Shown here one piece after another: positions 33,057-41,702 of a DNA stretch of 41,759 nt. The notes beneath the pieces were generated by a model that made no database searches, was not told where the DNA came from, and worked only from the letters and a program-made list of their open reading frames with translations. Within the stretch, counting starts at the first letter, position 1. Each line of letters begins with the position of its first letter. The stretch comes from an uncultured Porphyromonadaceae bacterium (GTDB lineage Bacteria; Bacteroidota; Bacteroidia; Bacteroidales; Muribaculaceae): positions 1 to 41,759 of the forward strand of contig URCF01000017.1 in the NCBI GenBank assembly GCA_900546365.1. Direction: 5' to 3'. Position numbers and translations under genes: made by a program.

Positions 33057-34586
33057 TTAGTTATTTACATTGTTGGAAGCCGACACGCCAGCTTCTTCAA
33101 GCATCTTCTTACCTTTGGCGATAGCCTCGTCGATGGTGCCGACATTGAGGAACGCCTGCTCGGGATATTCGTCCATCTCGCCGGAGAGAATCATCTTGAA
33201 GCCACGGATGGTTTCGCTCAGCGGCACCATCACGCCGGGAAGTCCTGTGAACTGCTCGGCCACGAAGAAGGGCTGGGAGAGGAAACGCTGTGCGCGGCGG
33301 GCGCGGGACACCACAAGCTTGTCGTCGTCGCTGAGCTCGTCAACACCGAGAATCGCGATGATATCCTGAAGTTCATTGTATTTCTGGAGGAGCTGCTTCA
33401 CAGCCTGAGCCACATTGTAGTGTTCCTCACCGATGATGTTGGGGTCGAGGATGCGCGAAGTTGACTCGAGGGGGTCAACGGCGGGATAGATACCGAGCTC
33501 GGCAATCTTACGGCTCAACACTGTGGTGGCGTCAAGGAAGCTGAAAGTGGTGGCAGGAGCGGGGTCGGTAAGGTCGTCGGCGGGCACATAGATGGCCTGC
33601 ACCGAAGTGATGGACCCGTTTTTGGTGGATGTAATACGCTCCTGAAGTTTACCCATCTCAGAGGCAAGGGTAGGCTGATAGCCCACAGCCGAAGGCATGC
33701 GGCCAAGAAGCGCCGACACCTCACTACCTGCCTGAGTGAAACGGAAAATATTGTCGATGAAGAGCAGAATCTCCTTACCGCCACCATCCTGGTCGCGGAA
33801 CTGCTCGGCGACTGTGAGGCCGGAAAGGGCTACGCGCAGACGTGCGCCCGGCGGCTCGTTCATCTGACCGAACACGAGGGTGGCCTGGGATTCCTCCACC
33901 TGCTTCATGTCCACATCCTCGAGGTTCCACTCGCCTTTGTCCATACCTTCGCGGAACTTCTCACCGTATTTCATTACGCCGCTCTCAATCATTTCGCGGA
34001 GCAGGTCGTTACCCTCACGGGTACGCTCACCGACACCGGTGAACACAGAGAAACCGTTGTGACCCTTGGCGATATTGTTGATGAGCTCCATGATGAGCAC
34101 AGTTTTGCCCACACCGGCACCACCGAACAAACCGATTTTACCACCTTTGCTATACGGCTCGAGGAGGTCGATCACCTTGATGCCGGTGTAGAGGATTTCG
34201 GTGCCTATGGTGAGCTCGTCGAAAGCGGGGGCAGGCTGGTGGATGGGACGGAGGTCGTCGCGTTTGAGCTGCGGGAGGCGGTCGATGGCCTCACCCACCA
34301 CATTGAGGAGGCGCCCTTTGACCTGATTACCGGTGGGGACGGCGATGGGGCGCTCGAGGTTGTCCACGCGGATGCCGCGCTGCAAACCGTCAGTGCTTTC
34401 CATGGCCACACACCTGACAGTGTTTTCACCGATATGCTGCTCCACTTCGAGAATCAGCATAGAGCCGTCGGGGCGGTCGATTTTGAGCGCGGTGTAGATG
34501 GGGGGCAATTCGTTGCCCTCGCCGTCAAAAGACACATCGACCACGGGGCCGATCACCTGCGCCACTTTTCCATATTTATCGCTCAT
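33057..34586 (-). CDS. atpD: ATP synthase F1 beta subunit (catalytic)
   Basis: 509 residues. Catalytic P-loop GGAGVGKT (Lys161), GERTREGNDL with the catalytic glutamate region, the ALSGLTVAEQFRD and PAVDPLESTSR signatures, and DELSDDDK in place of the DELSEED torque helix. It is the first gene of the embedded atp cluster, placed only 30 bases after the nuoH stop. The atpD-C-B-E-F-H-A-G order is the usual one in Bacteroidota. Confidence 0.97.
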   Translation of the reverse strand: MSDKYGKVAQVIGPVVDVSFDGEGNELPPIYTALKIDRPDGSMLILEVEQHIGENTVRCVAMESTDGLQRGIRVDNLERPIAVPTGNQVKGRLLNVVGEAIDRLPQLKRDDLRPIHQPAPAFDELTIGTEILYTGIKVIDLLEPYSKGGKIGLFGGAGVGKTVLIMELINNIAKGHNGFSVFTGVGERTREGNDLLREMIESGVMKYGEKFREGMDKGEWNLEDVDMKQVEESQATLVFGQMNEPPGARLRVALSGLTVAEQFRDQDGGGKEILLFIDNIFRFTQAGSEVSALLGRMPSAVGYQPTLASEMGKLQERITSTKNGSITSVQAIYVPADDLTDPAPATTFSFLDATTVLSRKIAELGIYPAVDPLESTSRILDPNIIGEEHYNVAQAVKQLLQKYNELQDIIAILGVDELSDDDKLVVSRARRAQRFLSQPFFVAEQFTGLPGVMVPLSETIRGFKMILSGEMDEYPEQAFLNVGTIDEAIAKGKKMLEEAGVSASNNVNN

Positions 34587-34616
34587 AGTGAGAGTTGAAT
34601 TATTCGGAGATATAGA

Positions 34617-35693
34617 TTAGAGATGTAATTCGTAAACAATGATGAGCACCATCAGCACGAGGTTGACAAGGTTGATGGGCAGAAGGTATTTCCACTCCAG
34701 GGAGAGAATCTGGTCGATACGCAAGCGGGGGAATGTCCATTTGAACCAGATAATGATGAACGAGAGGACAAACGCCTTGCCGAGGAACCATACAACCGAG
34801 GGGATATAGTCCATGATATGGTTGAAGCTCTCCCATCCGGGGATGTGGAGGGGCATCCATCCGCCGAAGAACAGCAGGGCTGCCACGCCGGACACTATGA
34901 AGAGGTTGAGGTATTCAGCGAGATAGAAGAAACCGAAATGTATGCCGGAGTACTCGGTATGGTAGCCGGCGGTGAGCTCGCTCTCGGCCTCGGGAAGGTC
35001 AAACGGGCCACGGTTGGTTTCGGCGGTGCCGGCAATCATGTAGATGATGAATGCGATGATGGCGGGGATATGGGCCGAGAATATGAACCACACATTTTCC
35101 TGGGCGTGGACAATCTCAGTGACCGACATTGTGCCGGCGAAAGCTACCATGGTGAGCACCGACAGACCGATAGAGAGCTCGTAGCTCACCATCTGCGCGC
35201 CGGAACGCATGGCACCGATGAGGGTGAACTTGTTGCTCGACGACCATCCGGCAAGCAGGATGCCCAGCACACCGATCGACGACACAGCGAGCAGGAAGAA
35301 TATGCCGATGTTGAAGTCAAGCACCTGCAGGCCGTTGCCCCAGGGCATGACAGCGAAAGCGAGCATTGAAGCCAGAATCACCAGATAGGGAGCGAGGGCA
35401 AAGAGGAATTTGTCGGTATATTTAAGAGTTATAAGCTCCTTGATGAGAATCTTGAACATGTCGGCGACACTCTGGAGCAACCCCCAGGGACCTACACGGT
35501 TGGGGCCGAGACGGCACTGGAAATAAGCACATATCTTGCGCTCATACAGGATATAGAAAAGAGCCAGCACTGAATAGAGAAGCAGAAGCACCACGCCTAT
35601 CAGCACACACTCCACTGTCACAGCCGCCCAGTTGGGGAGATATGTGAGCAGAAACGCGTGTATGGCATCGGGGATTAATGAAAAGTCATACAT
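34617..35693 (-). CDS. nuoH: Complex I subunit H (quinone-chamber membrane subunit)
   Basis: 358 residues, about eight transmembrane helices. Diagnostic loops: YERKICAYFQCRLGPNRVGP near residue 50-70 and the acidic loop AETNRGPFDLPEAESELTAG around residue 225-240, both lining the quinone tunnel. It is followed by atpD, not nuoI as is normal for nuo clusters. Confidence 0.96.
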   Translation of the reverse strand: MYDFSLIPDAIHAFLLTYLPNWAAVTVECVLIGVVLLLLYSVLALFYILYERKICAYFQCRLGPNRVGPWGLLQSVADMFKILIKELITLKYTDKFLFALAPYLVILASMLAFAVMPWGNGLQVLDFNIGIFFLLAVSSIGVLGILLAGWSSSNKFTLIGAMRSGAQMVSYELSIGLSVLTMVAFAGTMSVTEIVHAQENVWFIFSAHIPAIIAFIIYMIAGTAETNRGPFDLPEAESELTAGYHTEYSGIHFGFFYLAEYLNLFIVSGVAALLFFGGWMPLHIPGWESFNHIMDYIPSVVWFLGKAFVLSFIIIWFKWTFPRLRIDQILSLEWKYLLPINLVNLVLMVLIIVYELHL

Positions 35694-35750
35694 AATGTGA
35701 GGTTATCTATGCGTTATTCTTGATTGGTTTAATATTCACACTCCTCAAAA

Positions 35751-37376
35751 TCAGCGGTCCATGTCAGGAACGATGTAGTCCATCGAGCCACCGATGGTGA
35801 TGAGGTCGGCAATCTTGTTTCCGGCAGTGAGGTGGTTGACCACAGCTGCTGCCGGGAGGCTGGGAGTGACGAGCTTCAAGCGGTAGGGCATTGTGGCGCC
35901 GTCGCTCTCGAGATATACGCCGAACACGCCTCGACATCCCTCCACCATGCGGAACCAGTGTCCCACGGGGAGCTTGATGACTTTGGGAACCTTGGCGCAA
36001 TATTCGCCGTCGGGGATATTGTCGATGAGCTGGGCAATGATGCGTGCGCTCTGCACGATTTCGTCGAGACGCACCTTGAAGCGTGCCATGGAGTCGCCTT
36101 CGGTGCGGAGCACTTCGTCAAACTCCACTTCGGAGTAGATGCTGTAGGGGTGGGTTTTGCGCACATCGCAAGCCCAGCCGGAAGCGCGGCCGGAGGGACC
36201 GGTGACAGCCCAGTCGATGGCATCGTCCTTGGTGAGGACGCCGACGCCTTCCATACGGTTTTTGGCGATGACATTGCCGGTGAACACCTTATTATACTCC
36301 TTGATGTTGGCAGGAAGCACATCGAGCAGGGCGTGAACATCGCTCACGAAGTTCTTGTCGAGGTCCTGCATCACACCGCCGATACATTCGTAGTTGAAAG
36401 TCATGCGGGCACCGCAGGTGCGGTCCATGATGTCGAGAATCTGCTCGCGCACACGCAGGGTGTAGAAGAGCATTGTGGTGGCACCGAGGTCCATACAGAA
36501 TGTGCCCATGAACAGGCAGTGGCTGGCGATACGCGACAACTCGTCCATGATCACGCGGATCACCTGGGCGCGGCGGGGCACTTCAATGCCGGCGGCCTCC
36601 TCGATGGTCATGCACAGACAGTGGTGATAGGGATGTGCCGAAAAGTAGTCGAGACGGTCCATGAAATGGAGAGTCTGCGGATAAGTATCCTTCTCGCATA
36701 TCTTTTCGATGCCGCGGTGGATGTAGCCCATATAGACATCGATTTTCTTGATTGTCTCACCATCAACGGCGGTGCGGAAACGGAGCACACCGTGAGTGGC
36801 GGGGTGCTGCGGGCCGATGTTGACCACGAAATCATCGGGCTGGAACACACGCACCTCTTTTTTCTCCACCTTCCCGTCGGGGAGCTCCACGTAGGTGGTG
36901 GTGAAGTCGCTCTGGCGCTCATTCTCAGTGGTCACGGGGTTGATGTCGGGGTTTTCGTCGTAATCCTTGCGGAGGGGGAACCCTTTCCAGTCGATGCTGA
37001 GGAAGAGACGGCGCATGTCGGGGTTGTTGATGAACACGATGCCGAAGAAGTCGTAAACCTCGCGCTCATATATACCTGCGATGGCCCAGATGTGGGCCAC
37101 GGAGTGGAGCATGGGGTTTTCGCGGTCGGTGGTGGATAGCTTTACGGCAACCACCTCGTTGCGGGAGTTCTGGAGATAGTAGATACATCCGAGTGAATCT
37201 TTCCAGTCCATACCCACAATAGTTATAAGGTATGTGAATCCGAGGTCGGAGTTCTCTTTGAGTTGCTTGGCTAACGAAGGCCACTGGGCGTCGGGAAGGC
37301 TTACCACGAGGGTGTCGGCCTGCTCGAAAGTGGCTTCGGGAAACAATTTAGCAATGGTTTGCTGAAAGTCGGCCAT
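35751..37376 (-). CDS. nuoCD: Complex I fused subunit CD
   Basis: 541 residues: a NuoC (30-kDa) domain at residues 1-150 (EREVYDFFGIVF, GFPLRKDYDENPD) joined to a NuoD (49-kDa) domain (NIGPQHPATHGVLRF, MGYIHRGIEKICE, RLDYFSAHPYHHC). The NuoD part forms the quinone site next to cluster N2 on NuoB. The C-terminus retains the D-x-x-x-G/D-R ending (DYIVPDMDR). The fusion is as in E. coli and other Bacteroidota. It lies 57 bases before nuoH. Confidence 0.96.
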   Translation of the reverse strand: MADFQQTIAKLFPEATFEQADTLVVSLPDAQWPSLAKQLKENSDLGFTYLITIVGMDWKDSLGCIYYLQNSRNEVVAVKLSTTDRENPMLHSVAHIWAIAGIYEREVYDFFGIVFINNPDMRRLFLSIDWKGFPLRKDYDENPDINPVTTENERQSDFTTTYVELPDGKVEKKEVRVFQPDDFVVNIGPQHPATHGVLRFRTAVDGETIKKIDVYMGYIHRGIEKICEKDTYPQTLHFMDRLDYFSAHPYHHCLCMTIEEAAGIEVPRRAQVIRVIMDELSRIASHCLFMGTFCMDLGATTMLFYTLRVREQILDIMDRTCGARMTFNYECIGGVMQDLDKNFVSDVHALLDVLPANIKEYNKVFTGNVIAKNRMEGVGVLTKDDAIDWAVTGPSGRASGWACDVRKTHPYSIYSEVEFDEVLRTEGDSMARFKVRLDEIVQSARIIAQLIDNIPDGEYCAKVPKVIKLPVGHWFRMVEGCRGVFGVYLESDGATMPYRLKLVTPSLPAAAVVNHLTAGNKIADLITIGGSMDYIVPDMDR

Positions 37377-37432
37377 GATATTATAGAAATTCTTTAGCTG
37401 CGTTAATTAATAATGAGAAGGGGAAATAGCCA

Positions 37433-38050
37433 TTATTTCACATCATCCACGCCCTCGACAGGGTGGGATTCGAGGAACTCTTTCTGCATCTTCTCCCTGC
37501 GGTTGACACCGCCGAAGAACCGCTCAACTTTCATTTTGCGCGAAAGCTGCATAATGGAGTAGATCATGGCTTCGGGACGCGGGGGACATCCGGGGAGGTA
37601 AACATCCACGGGGACAATCTGGTCGCATCCCATCACAACATGATAGGATTTCTTGAAAGGACCGCCGCTGACAGCGCAGGCACCGGTAGCAATCACATAT
37701 TTAGGCTCGGCGAGCTGGTCATAGAGACGACGGAGCACCGGGGCCATGCGATGCACGATGGTACCGGCCACCATGATAAAGTCGGCCTGACGGGGTGACG
37801 AACGGGCCACTTCCCATCCGAAGCGGGCCATGTCGTAGCGGGCAGCGCCGAGCGACACAAATTCTATACCGCAACAGCTTGTGGCGAATGTGAGGGGCCA
37901 GATGGAGTTGCTGCGGCCCCAGTTGATGAGCTTGTCAAGACTGCCGACAATCACATTTGTGCCGTTGTCCTGCAGCTCTTTGACGAGCGACTCGATATAT
38001 TCGTTGTCCTTCCATGCCTCGTAGGGCATGCTCTTGGTAGTTACTTCCAT
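37433..38050 (-). CDS. nuoB: Complex I subunit B (cluster N2)
   Basis: 205 residues. Cluster N2 ligands are visible as the tandem cysteines in FATSCCGIEF plus Cys in TGACAVSGGPF and in LPGCPPRPEA. It passes electrons to quinone. Its ATG overlaps the end of nuoA by 10 bases; a start at Met8 would remove the overlap but is not required. Confidence 0.95.
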   Translation of the reverse strand: MEVTTKSMPYEAWKDNEYIESLVKELQDNGTNVIVGSLDKLINWGRSNSIWPLTFATSCCGIEFVSLGAARYDMARFGWEVARSSPRQADFIMVAGTIVHRMAPVLRRLYDQLAEPKYVIATGACAVSGGPFKKSYHVVMGCDQIVPVDVYLPGCPPRPEAMIYSIMQLSRKMKVERFFGGVNRREKMQKEFLESHPVEGVDDVK

Positions 38051-38409
38051 TCAAGGGCTCCTTTCCGCCAGGCATATACAAGCCCGAGCACTAAAATGAT
38101 AAAAAATACGGCGATGCTAAGCAACCCGGCTCCGCCGAGATCTGCCACACGCACCGCCCAAGGGAACAGAAATACGCACTCTACATCAAACATCAGGAAA
38201 AGGATGGCAAAAAGATAGTATCCGACTTTGAACTGCGCCATACTTTCGCCGCGAGTGGGGATACCACATTCGTAGGCCTCACCTTTCTGAGGGTTGAACG
38301 ACCGCGGGGAAATCAGACCCGCGAGCCACAACGCTAAAGCGACCAAACCTATGCCGGTGAGGGCGGCGGTTACGGCCAGCGTTGACATTTGAATGGATAA
38401 TGATATCAT
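38041..38409 (-). CDS. nuoA: Complex I subunit A
   Basis: 122 residues with three transmembrane helices and the conserved loop YECGIPTRGESMAQFKVGYYLFAI, followed by FDVECVFLFPWAV with the acidic residues of the proton path. It is the first gene of the 18-gene nuo-atp block and lies behind a good promoter. Confidence 0.96.
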   Translation of the reverse strand: MISLSIQMSTLAVTAALTGIGLVALALWLAGLISPRSFNPQKGEAYECGIPTRGESMAQFKVGYYLFAILFLMFDVECVFLFPWAVRVADLGGAGLLSIAVFFIILVLGLVYAWRKGALEWK

Positions 38410-38491
38410 AGGTTATATAATAATTTTTTCATTGCAGCACCGCTAAGCAGCCATGCTTCAACCAATTACGAAGAAAACACAGCAAACGCGT

Positions 38492-38522
38492 CACGGCATG
38501 ATGATTTCGCCGTGCAAATATA
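38492..38522 (-). promoter_or_regulatory. Promoter of the nuo-atp block, with a small hairpin at the start point
   Basis: On the minus strand 38522-38515 reads TATATTTG, an exact -7 box; a TTTG lies further upstream (38538-38535) but only 12 bases away, so the -33 element is uncertain. CACGGC/GCCGTG arms (38492-38497, 38509-38514) could form a 6-bp hairpin at the very 5' end of the roughly 100-base leader before nuoA. Confidence 0.5.
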
Positions 38523-38594
38523 GCCAAAAAATCACAAATAAAGTTATACTGTCTATACTATTTTTTCAACCAACAGGCAACAATGCCGCCGCGC

Positions 38595-39875
38595 TCACGC
38601 CTCGAGAGCCTGGCTGATGTCGGCGATTATGTCGTCCACATTCTCGATACCGACAGAAAAACGGATCAGGTCGGGGCGCACACCGGCGGCTATGAGCTGC
38701 TCGTCGGAGAGCTGGCGATGGGTGTGGCTGGCGGGGTGGAGCACACAGGTGCGGGCATCGGCCACATGGGTCACTATCGCCGCGAGCTGCAGATGGTCCA
38801 TGAACCGGATAGCCTCCTCGCGGCCGCCCTTGAGACCGAACGACACCACTCCGCAGGTGCCTTTGGGCATATATTTGAGGGCCAGCTGATGGTGGCGGCT
38901 CGACTCAAGGCCGGCATACTCCACCCACGCCACCTTGGGGTGGGACTCCAGGTAGCGGGCCACTGCCAAGGCATTAGCGCAATGGCGCTCCATGCGGAGG
39001 TGGAGTGTTTCCAGGCCAAGGTTGAGCAGGAACGCATTGTGGGGACTCTGGATACTGCCGAGATCGCGCATCAGGTGCACGGTGGCTTTGGTGAGGTAGG
39101 CTGCCGGGCCGAACGCCTCGGTGTATGTGAGGCCGTGATACGACTCATCGGGTGTGCAGAGTCCCGGGAATTTGTCGGCATGTTCAGCCCACGGGAATTT
39201 GCCTCCGTCCACAATGGCACCGCCCACAGAGGTAGCGTGGCCGTCCATATATTTGGTGGTGGAATGAACCACGATATCCGCCCCCCAGTCGAGCGGACGG
39301 CAATTGACAGGAGTGGGAAATGTGTTGTCAACAATCAGAGGCACACCATGAGCGTGGGCCATGCGGGCAAATTTCTCGATGTCGAGCACCTCCACCGATG
39401 GATTGGCAATCGTTTCGCCAAACAGAGCCTTGGTGTTGGGACGGAAAGCGGCGGCAATCTCCTCTTCCGAAGCATCGGGACTCACAAAAGTCACCTCGAT
39501 GCCGAGCTGCTTGAGAGTGACGGCAAAGAGATTGAAAGTGCCGCCGTATATGGCCGACGAGCTGACAAAATGGTCGCCGGCCTTACATATATTAAATATA
39601 GCGTAGAAATTCGCGGCTTGACCGCTTGAGGTGAGCATGGCCCCCACCCCACCCTCGAGGGCTGCGATTTTGGCAGCCACGGCATCGTTTGTGGGGTTCT
39701 GGAGGCGGGTGTAGAAATAGCCCGATTCCTCGAGGTCAAAGAGGCGAGCCATCTGGTCGCTCGTCTCATATTTGAAGGTTGTGCTTTGATAGATAGGCAC
39801 CACACGGGGCTCGCCTTTGCCGGGAGTCCATCCGGCCTGAACACACAGAGTGTCGGGGTGAAGTTGCTGCGACAT
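38595..39875 (-). CDS. metY: O-acetylhomoserine sulfhydrylase (aminocarboxypropyltransferase)
   Basis: About 426 residues from the ATG at 39873-39875; an upstream in-frame start would lie over the promoter. It is a PLP enzyme of the Cys/Met metabolism fold: TLCVQAGW, YPR-like segment YFYTRLQNPTND, SSGQAAN, and Schiff-base lysine Lys208 in HSTTKYMDGH. The long insertion after residue 215 fits MetY rather than MetB or MetC. It makes homocysteine from O-acetylhomoserine and sulfide in methionine synthesis. It is a single gene directly upstream of the nuo promoter. Confidence 0.93.
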   Translation of the reverse strand: MSQQLHPDTLCVQAGWTPGKGEPRVVPIYQSTTFKYETSDQMARLFDLEESGYFYTRLQNPTNDAVAAKIAALEGGVGAMLTSSGQAANFYAIFNICKAGDHFVSSSAIYGGTFNLFAVTLKQLGIEVTFVSPDASEEEIAAAFRPNTKALFGETIANPSVEVLDIEKFARMAHAHGVPLIVDNTFPTPVNCRPLDWGADIVVHSTTKYMDGHATSVGGAIVDGGKFPWAEHADKFPGLCTPDESYHGLTYTEAFGPAAYLTKATVHLMRDLGSIQSPHNAFLLNLGLETLHLRMERHCANALAVARYLESHPKVAWVEYAGLESSRHHQLALKYMPKGTCGVVSFGLKGGREEAIRFMDHLQLAAIVTHVADARTCVLHPASHTHRQLSDEQLIAAGVRPDLIRFSVGIENVDDIIADISQALEA

Positions 39876-39895
39876 AATGCAAAAAAGTTTTGCCG

Positions 39896-39928
39896 CAAAG
39901 GTAAGCAATTTACCCGAAACGCCCCAAT
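39896..39928 (-). promoter_or_regulatory. Promoter of metY
   Basis: On the minus strand the -7 box TACCTTTG is at 39903-39896 and an ATTG -33-like box at 39928-39925, 21 bases apart. The predicted start near 39889 leaves a leader of only about 14 bases, so no room for a riboswitch. Confidence 0.6.
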
Positions 39929-40018
39929 CATCCCCATCTCTTAATACTTATAAGAATTATAAGATGTACCCCACCACATCACGGCCAAAAGCCGCACAAT
40001 GATTGTCTTGATGGGAAA

Positions 40019-40666
40019 TCAGAGCGCAAACTTCAAAATTCCACGCGCAGTGTGGAGAACATACACCTTGTTGGGAGCAAGCGAAACAGAGTTGTTCTTT
40101 CCTTGATACACACAAGCACCATCAGAGGTGAAGATGGAAATTGTTTCCCCATCATTGAGGTTCCGTATCTCAATATTGTTGTCATTGATAACTATCTGCG
40201 GCTTATTATCAGAAATGGACACTTCTTCAATGCTTGCCTCCTCAGAAATTTCACTAATTGTATTAAAGCATTCGCTCCATCTGCTTGCCTCATAATCTCC
40301 AACGGTACCTTTAGGAACATAAAGGGTCTTAGCAGAAGGAGTGACATTAAATACCGCAGTTCCAAGAGCTGGAGGTGTCGTTGCCATGCAAGTGACAAAA
40401 TTTAAATTCGAACAGTTAATAAATGCCTGATCTTTAATAACAGTGACACTCTCAGGAATAAGGACCCGAAACAAGGAACGACATCCCCTGAAAGCACAGA
40501 CGCCAATTGAAGTTAAGCTATTGGATAAGACAATAGAATTCAAGGAACTGCAGTATTGGTATTTACAACCGATTATTACTCAATATTTTATAGATAATAA
40601 GTCAGAAATATGGTTGTTATTTTTAATTGCACATTCTAAAAGGTGAAGATTTAACGCTTTTATTGA
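40019..40666 (-). pseudogene. Decayed BspA-type LRR protein gene, 5' part lost
   Basis: From 40579 down to 40019 the frame encodes about 186 residues: LRR_5-like repeats (YCSSLNSIVLSNSLTSIG, AFRGCRSLFRVLIPESV, AFINCSNLNFVTCMA), then a link and a C-terminal beta domain (TISIFTSDGACVYQG ... GILKFAL) like those closing exported Bacteroidales proteins. There is no ATG start. The same frame continues upstream through a TGA (40580-40582) for another 28 LRR-like codons to a TAA (40667-40669). It therefore looks like the 3' remnant of a longer exported protein. A TTG start at 40543 for a short protein is possible but unlikely. Confidence 0.7.
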
Positions 40667-40943
40667 TTATTAACTCAAAAAGGACATCAACTTGGGTCGT
40701 TTCTTCTCTTTTCCTTGCTATTCGTTTCCGATATTCCACTTTTGTTTTGGTCTATCTCATATGTACTGCAAAGGTATTGATTTTTGTTTGATATTGCTCC
40801 TTGCTTGCTCCTTGTCGTAGATTAATTTTCACACAGGAATTTTTGTTCTCTTTCTATAGGGGCTTGAAACAATCCATTTATTGGAAACAATTAAAGACGG
40901 AGCTGGTTTGCCCCAGTGCTTTTTAAGAAACAGGGCAATTATT
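40667..40943. other. AT-rich non-coding stretch with a relic promoter box
   Basis: I see no gene here. On the minus strand TACCTTTG (40776-40769) matches the -7 consensus and points toward the decayed LRR gene, with no clear -33 box. The rest is AT-rich without convincing hairpins. Confidence 0.4.
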
Positions 40944-41243
40944 TTATCTCCACAAAGGCTCTTGTTCCCAATTATGAGGAAAGCCTAATAAACGAGTTCT
41001 TACTGATGGGTATTTCGATAAAAGCTGCTTGAAATCTGCAACAAAAGTGTTGCCCATAGAAATGGAGTTAAGCCAATACACCACATAGCAGAGTTGCGGA
41101 TAAAGTGTTTGTTCACGGAACGAGAAATCCGTAATCCATGTGTTTGGCATACGCATAGGCATCATTGGCTTGACAGGAAAGACCCGATTTGACAGTCTTG
41201 AATGATGGGCGCAGCAATTACGAAGTACGGGTCTGGGTACGGA
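40944..41243 (-). pseudogene. C-terminal stub of an Abi family (Abi_2, AbiD/AbiF-like) abortive-infection protein
   Basis: The open frame of about 99 codons reads LRNCCAHHSRLSNRVFPVKP near its beginning, which is the conserved RN-x-x-AHHxRL-x-NRxF motif of Abi proteins, and ends with LSKYPSVRTRLLGFPHNWEQ then EPLW, the usual C-terminal signature (YP ... GFPxxWxxxPLW). Full-length members are about 300 residues, so the first two thirds are missing. An in-frame TAA (41244-41246) and an unrelated hairpin lie just upstream. The ATG at 41165 would give a 73-residue product lacking the AHH motif. It is a remnant of a phage-defence gene. Confidence 0.75.
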
Positions 41244-41290
41244 TTAAAAGGCTAAGTGATTATTTTCAGTCATTTAGCCTTTTTAATTAT
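41243..41290. terminator. Orphan terminator-like hairpin
   Basis: Arms 41246-41259 and 41270-41283 form a 14-bp stem with one G-T wobble, extended by three more pairs around a bulge, with a 10-base loop and T-rich sequence after it on the plus strand. No intact gene ends here on either strand. Confidence 0.5.
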
Positions 41291-41295
41291 CTAAT

Positions 41296-41317
41296 TTTTC
41301 CCCACATTTTCCCCACA
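41296..41317 (+). repeat. Tandem 11-bp repeat, two copies
   Basis: TTTTCCCCACA is present twice head to tail (41296-41306 and 41307-41317) just left of the MITE insertion site. No function is assigned. Confidence 0.6.
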
Positions 41318-41324
41318 GCTGTCT

Positions 41325-41702
41325 ATTTATATACAGGGCAACCGCATCAAAATAACGTTAGCTTAGGAAACAAACGTAGTTTTCAACCTCCTCCTCTCCC
41401 TTATTGTCCATTTTCCTAAAAAAACCATTGGTCCAAATCGAAACTACTACCCCATAAAAATTGATTTTTTGCCCCATATAATTCAAATTTCCCTTGCGGG
41501 TAATATTTTTTAAGAAACATGATTTTTGACAACAGGCTATTATTCAGACAAATACAAAATTATGCATTTTTAAGGGGGGATATTGTAAATTGTTGAAACT
41601 TCTCATCCTTGTATCCACCCCACTTATCCCTATTAATACAAAATCGACAAGTATTGATTATCAGGTTATTGACATTTTGATGCGGTTGCCCTGATTTATA
41701 TA
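41325..41702. mobile_element. MITE-like non-autonomous element with 9-bp target duplication
   Basis: Perfect 20-bp terminal inverted repeats lie at 41334-41353 and 41674-41693 (CAGGGCAACCGCATCAAAAT and its complement), bounding 360 bp. The flanks carry a perfect 9-bp direct repeat ATTTATATA (41325-41333 and 41694-41702), the expected target duplication. The interior is AT-rich and has no transposase gene or other convincing open frame. The 9-bp duplication fits IS4-group transposition, but the parent family is not identifiable here. Confidence 0.88.

Noticed and set aside
34587..34616. Possible terminator or promoter separating nuoH from atpD
   Set aside because: Only 30 bases, with no inverted repeat and no TAnnTTTG box; nothing indicates a transcription break.
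35832..37139. 435-codon open frame on the plus strand opposite nuoCD, and a similar one at 31544-32875 opposite atpB
   Set aside because: Both are antisense to strongly supported genes and have shadow-like composition (His/Val/Glu-rich, no domain).
39876..39960. SAM riboswitch in front of metY
   Set aside because: The predicted leader is only about 14 bases and no riboswitch-like conserved core is visible; the small CTTATAA/TTATAAG hairpin at 39947-39963 lies upstream of the promoter.
41189..41419. 76-codon plus-strand frame
   Set aside because: It runs across the Abi stub antisense, the orphan hairpin and the left end of the MITE, and has no recognisable domain.
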